Origin: Dendrophyllia cribrosa
Taxonomy: Eukaryota; Cnidaria; Anthozoa; Scleractinia; Dendrophylliidae
Length of the DNA: 64,000 nucleotides
Reading direction: 5' to 3'
NCBI GenBank assembly: GCA_024195265.1
Contig: JAJLRJ010000006.1
Span: forward strand, 22,846,023 to 22,910,022
This document shows, in pieces, positions 1 through 11,613 of the stretch. The notes under the pieces are model-generated. The model saw only the letters and a program-made list of their open reading frames with translations, did no database searches and was not told the DNA's origin. The position numbers and the translations under genes are program-made. Each line of letters begins with the position of its first letter. Positions within the stretch are counted from its first letter, which is position 1.

Positions 1-1605
1 CCATCAATGAATAGGTGGATCTGATTGGATATGTTATACATACAAATAATTTGTAGCGTTTTAGGTATTCTACGCCAATTTCTTCATTTCTAGAAATGCA
101 GTTTATCATGGGTACTGTTAGGATAATGTTGTTTTTACGTTTGGGCCTTTCATTCATGTGAATCAAAGGTAAGGTTTAATTTGGTTTTGTCTTTCTATAT
201 ATTTCTATATAAAAGCATTTCCAGGTGTTCTTCTACGTTGCTGGGAAAAATATATCTGTTCCTTTTCACCAGCATATCACCGAGGAAATTCCCAGCCAGC
301 GGAAGCTTTTTGTTTATTGTTTTGTACATTTACTGCCGTCTCGAACTTAACCTGTTCGGGTATCTCTAAGTACTGCTTAAATTTGGTACTACGAAGCTGA
401 ACCCTTTTAAGCCCCGACGTGTCCTCCGATTTTCTTCCATTCAGTCTCTTTTCGATCTGCTCAAGTTAGCCAGCACAGTTTGTTCATGCGATTCCTTTCT
501 CGAGTTAACCAGCGCAAAAATGGTAATTAAAAAAGTATGTACAGAATATTTTGCCAGCCAGCATGAATTCCGCTGGGGAACAGATAAAGTGAATTTTTTT
601 TTTTGAAATACAATTTTTTCTTCAAAATCGAGTTTAACATAACTGTTTGCCTATAGGAAAACCACATTTAACACTTAAATGTTAGACTTGCTCTGCGTAA
701 AGTGCCATGGAAATTAATATTATAGGAATTTTTGTTCTTTGGCTTTTAATACCAAGATTATAAATGTACCAATACTGACCTTTAATAAATGCCCCTAAAC
801 TTTATCCATTTTCTATCTCACTTAAGGCTAACTTTTTGACATTTGGCATAAATTTACACTGTAGGGAGAACCCACCACACTTGCTGTATGTTCAGATGCT
901 TATTTCCCTGAGAGATTGGTGTATAAAGATCAAAGCCATGCCGTATCATTTTTTTTTTTTTGAAATAGGTTACAAAGTAGTGACAGGCCTGCACGACTCC
1001 CGCTGTTCGTCAATGAGATGTTCTCGCCTTTAGCGCTTCGCTATAACGAGTATGTCTTTAAGCGATTTACCCTTTTTATAGGAGATAATGGGAGGCTCTT
1101 TATATATCTCCCTCAGCAACGGTTGGTTCTGTATTTTAATACAAAATGCCATTTATCCATAAGGATTTTCTTTAAATTGGACACCGCTGGTGATATTGTG
1201 TGACAAAAGCCGACAAAAGGTAGAATTTTCATGTATCCTTTTTCCTACTGTTGAAGGGCCGACTTTCTCTCTTGGAATTTCATTTCTGAGAGGACTTTAT
1301 ATACCAGAGTATCTGGATACCCTCTCAAATGTAGGCGTGATTTTTATATTCTCTCAAACGTTATTTTGCGTACGTCGAGGATAGACGTTTCTTTAAATCT
1401 ATCACCTTTGTAGATGCACGTATCCAAGAAAAAAGTTTCTTTCTCTGAGATGTATGCCGTAAATGGTTTGGTTAATGGTTTGGTGATATCTTTTTATAGC
1501 CTGTTCAATGAACTCATTTATTTCCTCTATGCTGGTGTTCCACAAAGGGAACACGTCATCGATATATCTTTTCCACACGAGTGTTTTTGTTTCGTTGTGA
1601 CTTAG
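1..1605. other. AT-rich spacer, no gene seen
   Basis: Only short open frames without protein-like composition, plus poly-T runs, are visible. I see no splice-bounded coding exon, RNA gene or clear repeat here. Confidence 0.5.
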
Positions 1606-3199
1606 GGCCCGATTATATGAGTCGGGCTGGCCTGGTTAGCCGAGATGGCCCATTTTGCCGAGATGACTTTCAGCCCGGTATTACATGAAGCGAGCCAGCC
1701 CGGGCGACAACTAAATTTAGCATCAACGGTTTTGGCCTAAAGTTGTTGTTTTGAAAATGGCGCAAAGCGTAGAATGTTTCAATTAAGGATTTTTTCTGCA
1801 TTTTAGCTCATTTACTTCGTGCTTACGCACTCTTGTGTAACTCTTAATCGTTTAAAGAGAAAAAGGGCCATTTACAGACGAGCAGGTTTGCTCAGAGGCA
1901 AATTTTTGTGCTGTTCCGGTAAACCGGGCTGCCTCGGTAAACGCGATTACATGGAACATTTTCAGCCCGGTTAGCCGGGATCCCGGCATCGCGATACCGG
2001 GATCCCAGCTAACCGGGCTGGCCCGGTTGTCATATAATCGCAAAGTTGATTTTTGTTGCGTTTAACAGGCGTGCTGAGATCTCGGCAAACCGGGCCAGCT
2101 CGGCTAACCGGGCCAGCCCGGCTCATATAATCGGGGCCTAAGTAAATGAGCTAAAATGCAGAAAAAATCCTTAATTGAAACATTCTACGCTTTGCGCCAT
2201 TTTCAAAACAACAACTTTAGGCCAAAACCGTTGATGCTAAATTTAGTTGTCGCCCGGGCTGGCTCGATTCATGTAATACCGGGTTGAAAGTCATCTCGGC
2301 AAAATGGGCCATCTCGGCTAACCGGGCCAGCCCGGCTCATATAATCGGGCCCTTAGGGCCCGATTATATGAGCCGGGCTGGCCCGGTTAGCCGAGATGAC
2401 TTTCAGCCCGGTATTACATGAAGCGAGCCAGCCCGGGCGACTACTAAATTTAGCATCAACGGTTTTGGCTGAAAGTTGTTGTTTTGAAAATGGCGCAAAA
2501 CGTAGAATGTTTCAATTAAGGATTTTTTCTGCGTTTTAGCTCATTTACTTCGTGCTTACGCACTCTTGTGTACCTCCATGATTTAACGAGAAAAAGGGCC
2601 ATTTTCAGGCGAGCAGGTTTGCTCAGAGGCAAATTTTTGTGTTGTCCCGGTTAGCCGGGCTGGCCCGGTAAACGCGATTACATGGAAAATTTTCAGCCCG
2701 GTTAGCCGAGATCCCGGCATCACGATACCGGGAGCCCGGGGCTGGCCCGGTTGTCATATAATCGCGAACTTGATTTTTGTTGCGTTTAACAGGCGTGCCG
2801 AGATCTCGGCAAACCGGGCCAGCCCGGCTCATATAATCGGGGTCTTAGGGACCGATTACATGAGCCGGGCTGGCCCGGTTACCCGCACTCTTGTGTAACT
2901 CTTAATCGTTTAAAGAGAAAAAGGGCCATTTACAGACGAGCAGGTTTGCTCAGAGGCAAATTTTTGTGCTGTTCCGGTAAGCCGGGCTGCCCCGGTAAAC
3001 GCGATTACATGGAAAATTTTCAGCCCGGTTAGCCGGGATCCCGGCATCGCGATACCGGGATCCCGGCTAACCGGGCTGGCCCGGTTGTCATATAATCGCA
3101 AAGTTGATTTTTGTTGCGTTTAACAGGCGTGCTGAGATCTCGGCAAACCGGGCCAGCTCGGCTAACCGGGCCAGCCCGGCTCATATAATCGGGCCCTTA
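1606..3199. mobile_element. Nested cluster of GC-rich MITEs with ccgggct-type inverted ends
   Basis: A unit of about 535 bp (about 1606-2140) begins gggcccgattatatgag and ends with the inverse of that sequence, so it has long terminal inverted repeats built from the words cccggttagc and gccagcccgg. It is followed by an inverted copy of its first 215 bp (about 2141-2354), a second near-full copy (about 2355-2848) and a third copy with an internal deletion (about 2849-3199). Open frames inside are by-products of the repeats and carry no coding signal. The superfamily is unclear: the ends abut TTA or TTAA, which hints at piggyBac but does not prove it. Confidence 0.75.
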
Positions 3200-3894
3200 A
3201 TTCAGGGACCGCGGAGCATATTTTGGATTGGTGGGACTAGCTCGCGCATAGCATGAGCTCAACGAGCGCCGAAGGCGCGAGCTTATCTAGGGGTTATCTC
3301 CCGGAGGCTGTCTAGGTGCTTATCTAGGGGTTAGAGCTTCTGAAATCACCGGAAACACGTTTATTTCTATCAATCCTAAAAAAATTTTGTCAAGGTTTTA
3401 TCACCATTCTGTTAGTTTTTTTTTTTTTTTTTTTGCACAAACACGTACATTTAAAACATAATTATAATTGCGTTCGACGAAGGAGAACGCATACTATTTC
3501 AGTCCCTTTTCCCGCGGGTATCGATCTTGATGCCATATGATTTCAGGGTTTATGATTTCAGCCAGCTGGCTGGCTGGCACAAATGGCCTCGATCTCATGT
3601 CGGCCGCCAGGAACTGGTATTTGCAAGTGCAGTGAAATTACTTACGACGACGACCATGTTTTTCTGTTTTTGTTATAATTCGTGCTGTCCTTCGTATTTT
3701 CTTCTGCCTTTGCTGTTTTTCGCAGTTTTCCCCAAGGTAAGTGAAGTTTTGTAGATTTATTCGAACTTCCCCTTGAAAATATGACTGAAGCTACTTATCA
3801 GAAAACTGTGCAGTGGTGTGTTTTCTAGGAAACACGCTGCGATTCGCCCTGACTACGATAGCGAGTTGTGATGTGTCAATTAAGCTGCTTTTCT

Positions 3895-4113
3895 TAGGAG
3901 ATTCAACTTCTCTCTGCGCTTAGACTTGTGGGACTCGACCAATATAAAACTCCAGGAGTCTCATATGTAGCTCTTAGCAGGAATAAAACATTATCATCAT
4001 ATGTTATTGAGCCAATGACCTATGAGCGGTTAACAAGTTTAAAATCATCAAATATTTTGCGGTATCGACTGACTGAGGAAGACAGACTAGACCGAATGGC
4101 ATTAGCACAATAG
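3895..4113 (+). pseudogene. Helitron/PIF1-type helicase C-terminal fragment
   Basis: The plus-strand frame contains GVSYVALSRNKTLSS followed by VIEPMTYERL. This is the signature at the end of PIF1-like helicases carried by Helitrons (helicase motif VI, Y-V-A-L-S-R). Only the C-terminal 60 or so residues are present and there is no matching upstream coding sequence on this strand. The next-upstream part of the same protein lies on the opposite strand at 4284-4514, so the copy is rearranged. Assignment to a Helitron rather than a host PIF1 gene rests on the fragmentary, repeat-rich setting. Confidence 0.75.
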
Positions 4114-4283
4114 ATTTCATAACACTGAACACCATCATTAGTTCTGTTATAATCCAACCACAGTGTTTAGACATGGTTTTACAGCTAGGGGAATGTATGT
4201 GCTTCCCCCGATTAATAGTTATCATAAGACTTGCAATAATATAATTTGTCAATTAGGTAAGTAGGACAAAATTTTCCCTCACT

Positions 4284-4514
4284 TCAATTTTTTTTGCTAT
4301 TATCTCCTTTTTTTCTCAGCTTATCTACCCATGCCTTAGGTAAGGTAAGTCCTTGACTTTTGTGAATTGTTATTGCCCATGCAAGTGCAAGAGGAAGCTG
4401 CTGTCTTTCATGGAAGCCATCTGATAATTGATAATTGAGCTGAGGCAGTGACTGGGCATATGGGTAAACAAGATGGAGGACCGTGACTGAGAGATGGACC
4501 TTTGTAGACGTCAA
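4284..4514 (-). pseudogene. Helitron/PIF1-type helicase fragment, inverted relative to its neighbour
   Basis: The minus-strand frame contains LPLALAWAITIHKSQGLTL, the PIF1-family helicase motif (I-H-K-S-Q-G) that normally lies a few dozen residues before the Y-V-A-L-S-R motif found at 3895-4113 on the plus strand. The two halves of one helicase end are therefore on opposite strands, which implies an internal inversion or two independent fragments. The frame starts without an identifiable gene start and ends within 80 residues. Confidence 0.7.
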
Positions 4515-4546
4515 ATTTTACAATAACTGCTATTGCCAAATCAGGT

Positions 4547-4690
4547 TATTTTTGCTTTTAAACATAAACTAACGAATATTTGAATAAATTTTTTTCAAAT
4601 ATTTTGTTTGTTCATTAATTTCATAGGTTGAAAAGCGATTTTATGTAAACAAAACAAGACTTGGATTTTATAGTTCTAAACTGAAAATAT
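4547..4690 (+). repeat. Fragment of the unclassified repeat family R
   Basis: This segment matches the middle of the repeat present at 29017-29570, 31570-32975 (inverted) and 35272-36215. Shared words include cttttaaacataaacta, ggttgaaaagcgattttat and acaagacttggat. See the entry at 35272 for the most complete description. Confidence 0.7.
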
Positions 4691-4699
4691 CCAAAGAAT

Positions 4700-6720
4700 A
4701 TGACTACGATATAATAATTGCCACTCCTTGACCAGCACCCCCCCTGTCCCACCACCACCGCCTATTGGCCCTCACCTCCACCTCCCACTTCCTCACCCCC
4801 TCGTACCATCACCCCACCCTGTCGAACGCACTCCCCTAATTTGCAATTACTACTAGTAATAAATATTGAAGCCAGTCCTTAATTTATGTTCTTTTACCAT
4901 TTAAAGTGGATTTCACCGAACCGCAAATTATCAAGAAAAAAATAAATGTCTTAAAGTTTTCGCGTTGGACCTATTTCGGGTTTATGATATGCTAGCCAGT
5001 TAGTTGGCTATATGAAGGAGTTCAGCGTCAGCGAATGTTCCAAAGTTACGTTTGCGGTTATCATTTCGACTAACCAATTCGCTAGCCACATCAACAAGTC
5101 GCACAGCGTCATGATCCCACGGATGGAAACGAAACTTCGGTCGCTAACTTCTGATCGTCTAAACTTAATTGTAAAAATGCTGCAGTCAAATAACAGATAT
5201 AAAAAATAACGCGAACGCTCAGAGACATGTTGAATTTGATCGAAACACTCTGAGCATAGAGAATTAGAAATGGATGCGATTTCAAAACAGGTGATACTAT
5301 AGAAACATGGGACAACAGAAAATTCGACTCGGTCTACAGTCTCTTCGGCTTAGTATCGGGTGATATTCGCGCTATAAAATAATTTCCTTTTTAATTCTGT
5401 TTGAATGGGGCACTATTCTGTGCAGTGGAGAGGGGCGCTAAAGCGAAACATTATTGTATATCATAGTTTAATTATCAAACATCAGTGTAAATCTAGCCAC
5501 CGAACGATATGGAAATGAAATCAGTCAAGTTGGCTTTAACATGATCTTTGAACAAATACTAAGTAAGAACGTACAGGAACCTTGTCGGTCGAAAGGACTA
5601 AAAAAGCAGCGGAATTTTAAAAAAAGAGAACAACATTTTTTAGTTTAAAAGTTTCGGTAATTGTGCAATTGCTATCGTCAGTTTTATAATAAATGTTACA
5701 ACGTTTATAATAATGCTAACAAGAGAAGTAACAAAGACTGAATAACATGGTTGACAACAAGACAAAATAAATATGACAGGCAGGGGACAAAAGATACTAT
5801 AAATTTCATTTGAAAAGCAGCAAATCCAGCATGTCAATTGAAGTCTCTCTTGGTTTTCGTATCGTTTGTCTCGTATCTGTCATATTTCTTTTGTTTCGTT
5901 GTCAACTATGTTATTCTTTGTTACTGCTCCAGTTGTCATCATTATAAATTCATATTTAACGTTGTAATATTTAGATTTAGTTGAATTACGTTATTAAAAA
6001 ACGAAAACAGAATACAGTGATCAACCAGCCCTGAATTACTGCGGTTTGATTACATTGCAAGCCGAACCGCATTAGAATATATCGATGACACTATAATTTT
6101 AAGTTTTAAGAAAAGGTTAAAACATAAACAGCATCAATTCCAGAACATGAAGAAAATTCAAGTTTGTTACCCACCGATATTTGTTACCCGCCGATATTAA
6201 AGCCTTGGGCTTATACAGCTTTGTCAGAACTGAGTATTTAAGGGATTGAGAAGGGTGGGGGAAGGGGGGAAGGGTGGTGGTTCGTTGTATCTTACTTCTA
6301 ACTTGATCGAAAACTACATTAACAGAACAACTCTCTCTCAATCGTTACATTGAATATTGATTGTCTTCTTGAGTTATAATCATCGCATGGAAATTTATAC
6401 AGTGAATTGTTCTTTCCGTCATTTTATCTCCAATTTGTCTAATTTAGATATAAATAAATTGGTTATGGATTGGCTTAAAATCGTCTGGTGGGTCTGTAAA
6501 TTAGGGGGCCTATAAGCCCAGAAAGAGGGGGGGGGGGGGGGGGGGGGGGGAGCTTTTAAAGAACTGAGGGGTTTATAACCCGGATTTTATAACATGAATG
6601 CCTCGTCATTATTGCATCACAGCCCCCAAGAATTAGGTAATGGTCTGTTTATAGAGAAGGCCTATCTTGTTTTTACCAGTCTTCGATTAAAAAATAACTA
6701 CAGCAATCACTTCGTGTGCG
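4700..6720. other. Spacer with a C-rich tract and a poly-G tract
   Basis: No coding exon could be supported. The top strand of 4727-4850 is unusually pyrimidine-rich and full of C runs. A run of about 24 G lies at 6527-6550. Confidence 0.45.
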
Positions 6721-6774
6721 CCTCATTCTCTCCAGCCCGTGTTTTGCATCAGAGTTAGTGTGAACGCTGTTGAG

Positions 6775-8211
6775 ATGATGAAGTTCGTTTTTATCCTTGT
6801 TGCCCTGGTTTGCACCAACTTGTATTTCTGCAGAGCGGGGAACGCATCTGATAACCAAGTAAGATTGTTTTTGATTTACAGCCGTTTCGGCCTACGTTTT
6901 TTAGTTAGTATCACGAAACCAGTTCCTACCTTCCTTGATGCACAAAAGAAAACATATTCCTCACAATCACGGTTTAATTACATAAAATTTAGGTTAGAAG
7001 TACTGCAAGTGCTACTTCACTTATTCATAATGAGATAGATTTCCTTTGGAGAACGGTTCTTTCAATCGTATTCCTTTTTTTTACAGAAAGTGTGTACATC
7101 TCCAGGAAGTCCCATCAATATCAATGTTCACGGCAATGGAGGCATAAAGGTAATAGGAAACGAAATAGGCTTGTCACTTGTAAACGTTTTCGTTTTTCTT
7201 TGTACTACCCTAACAAATAAACCTACCAAGTAACTTCCTACCTTCTGACAGATATAACCAAATGATTTTTTAGGGTGAAAAGGGTGAAAAGGGCGAGAAA
7301 GGAGATACAGTAGCTGACGGTCACAAAGGGACGCATTGCAAATGTGCTTTACAGGTAAAAACGCCATAAATATTATGACTGCGAAAGTAACCTTGTACTT
7401 TGTTTTATTCTAGCTGGTCCTGCATCTGAGATTAGATTCAGATGGTATAGTTAACTGATACCTTTAGATAAAAGTCATAAAAACTTCTAGTTCCAGCCGT
7501 TTGCACAGCAAACAATTTAGAGTCGATCTCCTAATGTAATACTGAGATGAAGGAACATTTTTTTCGTTTCTAATGTAGGATCTCAACAAACCATCTGCTC
7601 ACATAGCGGCCATCAACAAGGGAGGAGCGATTTATAAAGCGAACGCAGGTAAGCGTCTTTGGATCCGCGTCCTCTTATAGTTAGCGGTTAAAAAGCTTAG
7701 ATTTAAAACATTGAAAATCCGGACCCTTTCCAAATCTGAATGATTTCTAAAATAACTGTAAAAGATAAAGCAGCGTAAGGTCTTACCTTCCTGAAGCCTC
7801 TTTCCACCACTAAGGTAAGAAAATAATAGAAAACGATTCCTAATTCTTCAGACTGACTTTCTCCTAGTGATCAAAGACTGGTCTGTTGGTGCCTGGAACA
7901 GCCATCTTACAGGCGGCATGAAGCACCAGGATGGAAAACTAACTGTGCCCATCCCTGGACGGTACTACATCTATGCACAACTTTACTACTACTACAACAG
8001 TGGAAGAGTGTACGTTCGTGTGAACAACAAAAATATCGCAATTATTCAACCGCCATCAAAGGGAAAAGGGGAAGGTACTTTGTACGTAGGCGGGGTGTTC
8101 ACCCTGAAAGTTGGTGACGTCATCACTTTGGTTTCCGGAGGTTATCCCGGTTCCAGTGCTAGACTTTACATGCAGTCTTATCACAGCTATTTTGGCGCAT
8201 TTTTTATTTAA
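6775..8211 (+). CDS. Secreted collagen-like protein with C-terminal C1q/TNF-type domain
   Basis: Five exons join in frame to 213 residues: 6775-6858, 7087-7149, 7274-7354, 7579-7648 and 7868-8211; all introns are GT-AG. Exon 1 encodes a signal peptide (M-M-K-F then a run of V, I, L, A ending near C-R-A-G). Exon 3 holds a short collagen run of Gly-Glu-Lys triplets (GEKGEKGEKGD) followed by a Cys-x-Cys pair. Exons 4-5 encode a jelly-roll domain: AHIAAINKGGAIY, then DWSVGAWN, a G-R-Y-Y-I-Y-A-Q-L strand and the terminal strand YFGAFFI. The Y-I-Y-A-Q and F-G-A-F features resemble the TNF homology domain as much as C1q, so either a collagen-TNF (ectodysplasin-like) or C1q-TNF-related protein is possible. 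Such proteins form secreted trimers used in recognition or signalling. I chose the start at 6775, directly before the hydrophobic segment; an in-frame ATG at 6739 would put 12 residues before it. Confidence 0.85.
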
Positions 8212-8273
8212 AAGCTTCATTGTTGTATCACGACAGAAAACTGTCGCAATCGTAACCACATCATAACCTCATA

Positions 8274-8293
8274 AATAAAGGCTTGGTAATAAA
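8274..8293 (+). terminator. Polyadenylation signals of the collagen-C1q/TNF gene
   Basis: Two AATAAA hexamers, at 8274-8279 and 8288-8293, lie 60 to 80 bp after the stop codon. This is the expected position for a short 3' UTR. Confidence 0.6.
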
Positions 8294-8519
8294 AACATTT
8301 GCTTCACTAGTTCACGGTTGCTGCACTTTTTAGGTAGAAGACATCTCGCTTTCAAAATGTCTAAGTTTACACGCTAGGTGCATGGCTGTTAAATTCTCAG
8401 TCACACATAAGAAATAAAAAAGGATGATGCAACTGAGATCTGTGTAATTTCTGACTGGTAGAGAAGAGCTTGATCAGAAAAGAGCAGTAAGACTGTAAAC
8501 TCCCATGTTTTTTATTTCA

Positions 8520-9110
8520 AAGGTTTTTAAAAATTTCGCTTCTTGAACTTGCCTCTCGAGCTTCCAAGTTGGACATGGACAAATCCTTCATTGTTTGGAG
8601 GAGTCCAAAACTCTCTTTTTAACAGTGCTTTCACAAAGCTATTTAAAAATCCCTTAACTTACAATTCAAACTAGTGTTCAAACCTTTACAATCCCAAAAC
8701 TCAAATCATCTAAAAAATTTCTCTAGGAGAAATCCTTCACTGTTTGGGCGAATTCAAAAAGTGCTAAAGATGAACTCTTTTTGTTAACTGTGTTTATTTC
8801 GAAGACTCTTCAAAGAAGAAATCCACCGTTTACACTGTTTGGGCGAATTTGAATCGAGTCGTGTTGAAACCCATGTATTTCCACAACCCTTTTTAAACAT
8901 TGCTTTTAACAGTTTTCAATGTCAAAGTCAGTCTCTTAACAAATCATTGCTTCGCGGACTCGAAGAAATCCTTCACTGTTTGGGCGAATTCAAACTAGCG
9001 CTCAAACCTATGAAGTCATCAACTATTTTTTCGTTAACAATGTTTCAATTTTTATAGGCTCTTAAAATTTCCTGCTATTTGGATATGAAGTTATCCTTCA
9101 CTCGTGCTCA
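8520..9110. repeat. Degenerate tandem repeat, monomer about 120-180 bp
   Basis: The phrase gaaatccttcactgtttggg, followed by cgaattcaaa, recurs near 8577, 8730, 8820 and 8963, with similar spacer sequence (ctcttaacaa, caaacctttacaa). Copies have diverged strongly, so this is an old satellite-like array. No coding sequence is visible. Confidence 0.6.
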
Positions 9111-9905
9111 ACTGCGCTCACCGGCCTATAAAGCATCTTTATAACTTACAGTGTCTCTATTTTCAAAGGCTCTTAGAAAATCCTTACTTTTTTTACATGC
9201 ACAAGTAGTGTAGGATTTATGGTTATTGGTTGGTCGGGCTTGTAAATTGGAATCCAGCGACGAAGAAAATGTTAATCTAATTATGTTTTATGATATCGCC
9301 GTGTTTGAGGTTTGACTCGTAAAGTGAGTTTGTTTCTAACACATTCTCATCTCTTTGAATCGTTTGACTGCTTGAGCTGAAAATTGAGGCAACACAAATT
9401 TTAGGGGAATATATCTCCTCAATGGTGACGTTATTGTGCCAACTGAAAACAATTTTACCTGTTTCAAGTTTACTGGATAATCCGCACCATTTTGGATTTA
9501 AGTAGTGAATGCGATCGCTCCCAGAATTACTTACATTTTAGGATGGGTCTTCGAAAGTTTCTTTCTTTAATTAATAACTCTTATCTGTTCACAGAAGTTT
9601 CCTTATTTAATTAACAACTCTTATCAGACTGTTCACAGACGCGTTATTTTGTTATAAGATAATGGCTGGGGACAACACGGAGCGCGAATTTTTCTTTCGT
9701 GCACTCCGCACTAGCTGGAGGGCGCTTCGCGTGGTGTAGTATAGTATCTTAAAATTTAAAACATCTGAGGACAGCCGAATAACTAAACCTCCAGACCTCA
9801 CACAAGCCAACCACGATCGACATAAACAAAGATGAAACTAGGAAACAAGAGCGCAGGTTTAAATATCTCCATCCACTGTTTCTTGACCGTTTATTCTAAA
9901 TACCT

Positions 9906-10090
9906 ATAGACCACTTTCATAATGGTGGCCGATTTATTTATTCTTTTATATGTATGTTAATTAGCCTCACTGGCCTCATTTTAGAGTAAAAATTCTTTTG
10001 AATTTTGCACATGTTACCGAGGCCAGTGAGGCTAATTAACATACATATAAAAGAATAAATAAATCAGCCGCCATTATGAAAGTGGTCTAT
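9906..10090. mobile_element. Foldback MITE with ~70-bp inverted arms
   Basis: The left arm 9906-9976 (atagaccactttcataatgg...) is the near-exact reverse complement of the right arm 10020-10090. About 43 bp separate the arms. It has no coding capacity and sits in the spacer between the collagen-C1q/TNF gene and the 3' end of GCP-2. Confidence 0.8.
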
Positions 10091-10299
10091 GATGAGCCTA
10101 TTCATGGTGCAGTTCTTTTCCGTGATTCTGTTTATTGTGACCTATTGTGCTGTAAAACATAGTTCCAACTTGTGACTCAGTCTGTCTACATGTGTATTTA
10201 GCCCCGGTCGATCAATCAGAAGCAGTATTTTGCATAATTGTACATGTGGTTGACTTTCAAAATACTTGTTGCAGAAATTCCTGGCTCGCGTTTGCTGCT

Positions 10300-10816
10300 G
10301 TCATATGCAGTAAAGTGAATAAGAACCCATGTTCAGGCACATGCATCGATGCAACAAAATGATATGTTCGAATTCAGACAAGCACAACCTGACACAGACA
10401 CAACATTTAGAGAACAATAGGTTTGTTGCATGATGTTGTGCGGAAAGTTTGACGGAAATGATATTCGACACAACATTGGCGCAACATGGTGCAACATTTC
10501 TTAACATGTCGCAACATGGTGGTCAAACAGACGCTGCGTCTGTACGTTTATTAAAACAATAGATTGTTTCTGTCTTGCAAATAGTAACTGATGTTTCCCG
10601 CGAAACTGATTTAATTTTCTTCAGTTAAACAAATCTGTGAAAGTTTCTCTTGTCTTTGAACTACTCGAGTGATTACATGCTAGAGAGTATCCAAAACTCC
10701 AAAGGAAACACCCTTTTGTGTTGATGTGTTCATCAGAAAACATGGTTTTCTATATAATTTGTATTCTTAATTCGTCGGTTTATTGTGATATATCTTATTT
10801 ACATTATTAAAAGAGA

Positions 10817-10849
<33 letters not shown>

Positions 10850-11600
10850 GTTTTACAACCTTGGGCTTAGGTTATTTGTACGTTGCTGGCTCAACTGCGA
10901 GAATTGATGTTTTACATGTAAACTCGCAAGAAAATAAACCACGAAATCTGCTTTTAGCAGAAGGCTCAACAATGTTTCTGACAGCAGAAATTCCTTGACA
11001 AGTACTTCAGCAACATCTAGACAATGCTATGAAAATCCAGGGTGACTTTGTATGACCGATGGAGAATTCTCCGTAATATAAATTTATTTTTCATTCTTTA
11101 CTACGAACACCCCGGTAGCCTAGTAGTCACTGGCTAGTGAGAATCACTGGATTTATAGCACGGAACTTCACATGAATTACTATCCTTTTGCAGGCTATCT
11201 GCAACTGTTTATGTCATGTTTCCTGAGATGATCCATTTATACGTCTGGATGAAGAAAGACATTGTGAGTATAATTAAATTATAAAATATTTGTCCCATCA
11301 ATAAAGAACAATCAGCTTTGAACCTCGCCTCATTCACGTTATACGCTTGCTGCTAATTTAACATTGTACAACCATTGTCACTCTCGATTAACACAACACG
11401 ATATGGCCAACAGAGCTGCAAATAATTCATCCCTGCACAACATTTGCTCCTGGAACACGATGTGTAACATGAAAAATCCATGCTCGTATTCATGCTTGGC
11501 TACGTAAAGGTCTCTAGTTTCTCTTGTAGTGAGTAATAAATATGAAATTTGCATCAAAAGCGGAATGTACGCCGTGGACATTACGTGACCTCAGTACTGA
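10300..11600. other. Spacer with caacatt-rich sequence and an (AAT)n microsatellite
   Basis: 10330-10520 is rich in the words gcaacatggtg and caacatt, which recur near 11420-11450 and around 51050-51950, suggesting one dispersed repeat. An (AAT)n run lies at about 10821-10849. No exon was found before the GCP-2 stop codon at 11614. Confidence 0.45.
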
Positions 11601-11613
11601 GTAACCATGACGT

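Noticed and set aside
1852..3101. Minus-strand frames of about 63 residues repeated three times
   Set aside because: They are translations of the GC-rich MITE copies and follow the repeat, not a gene.
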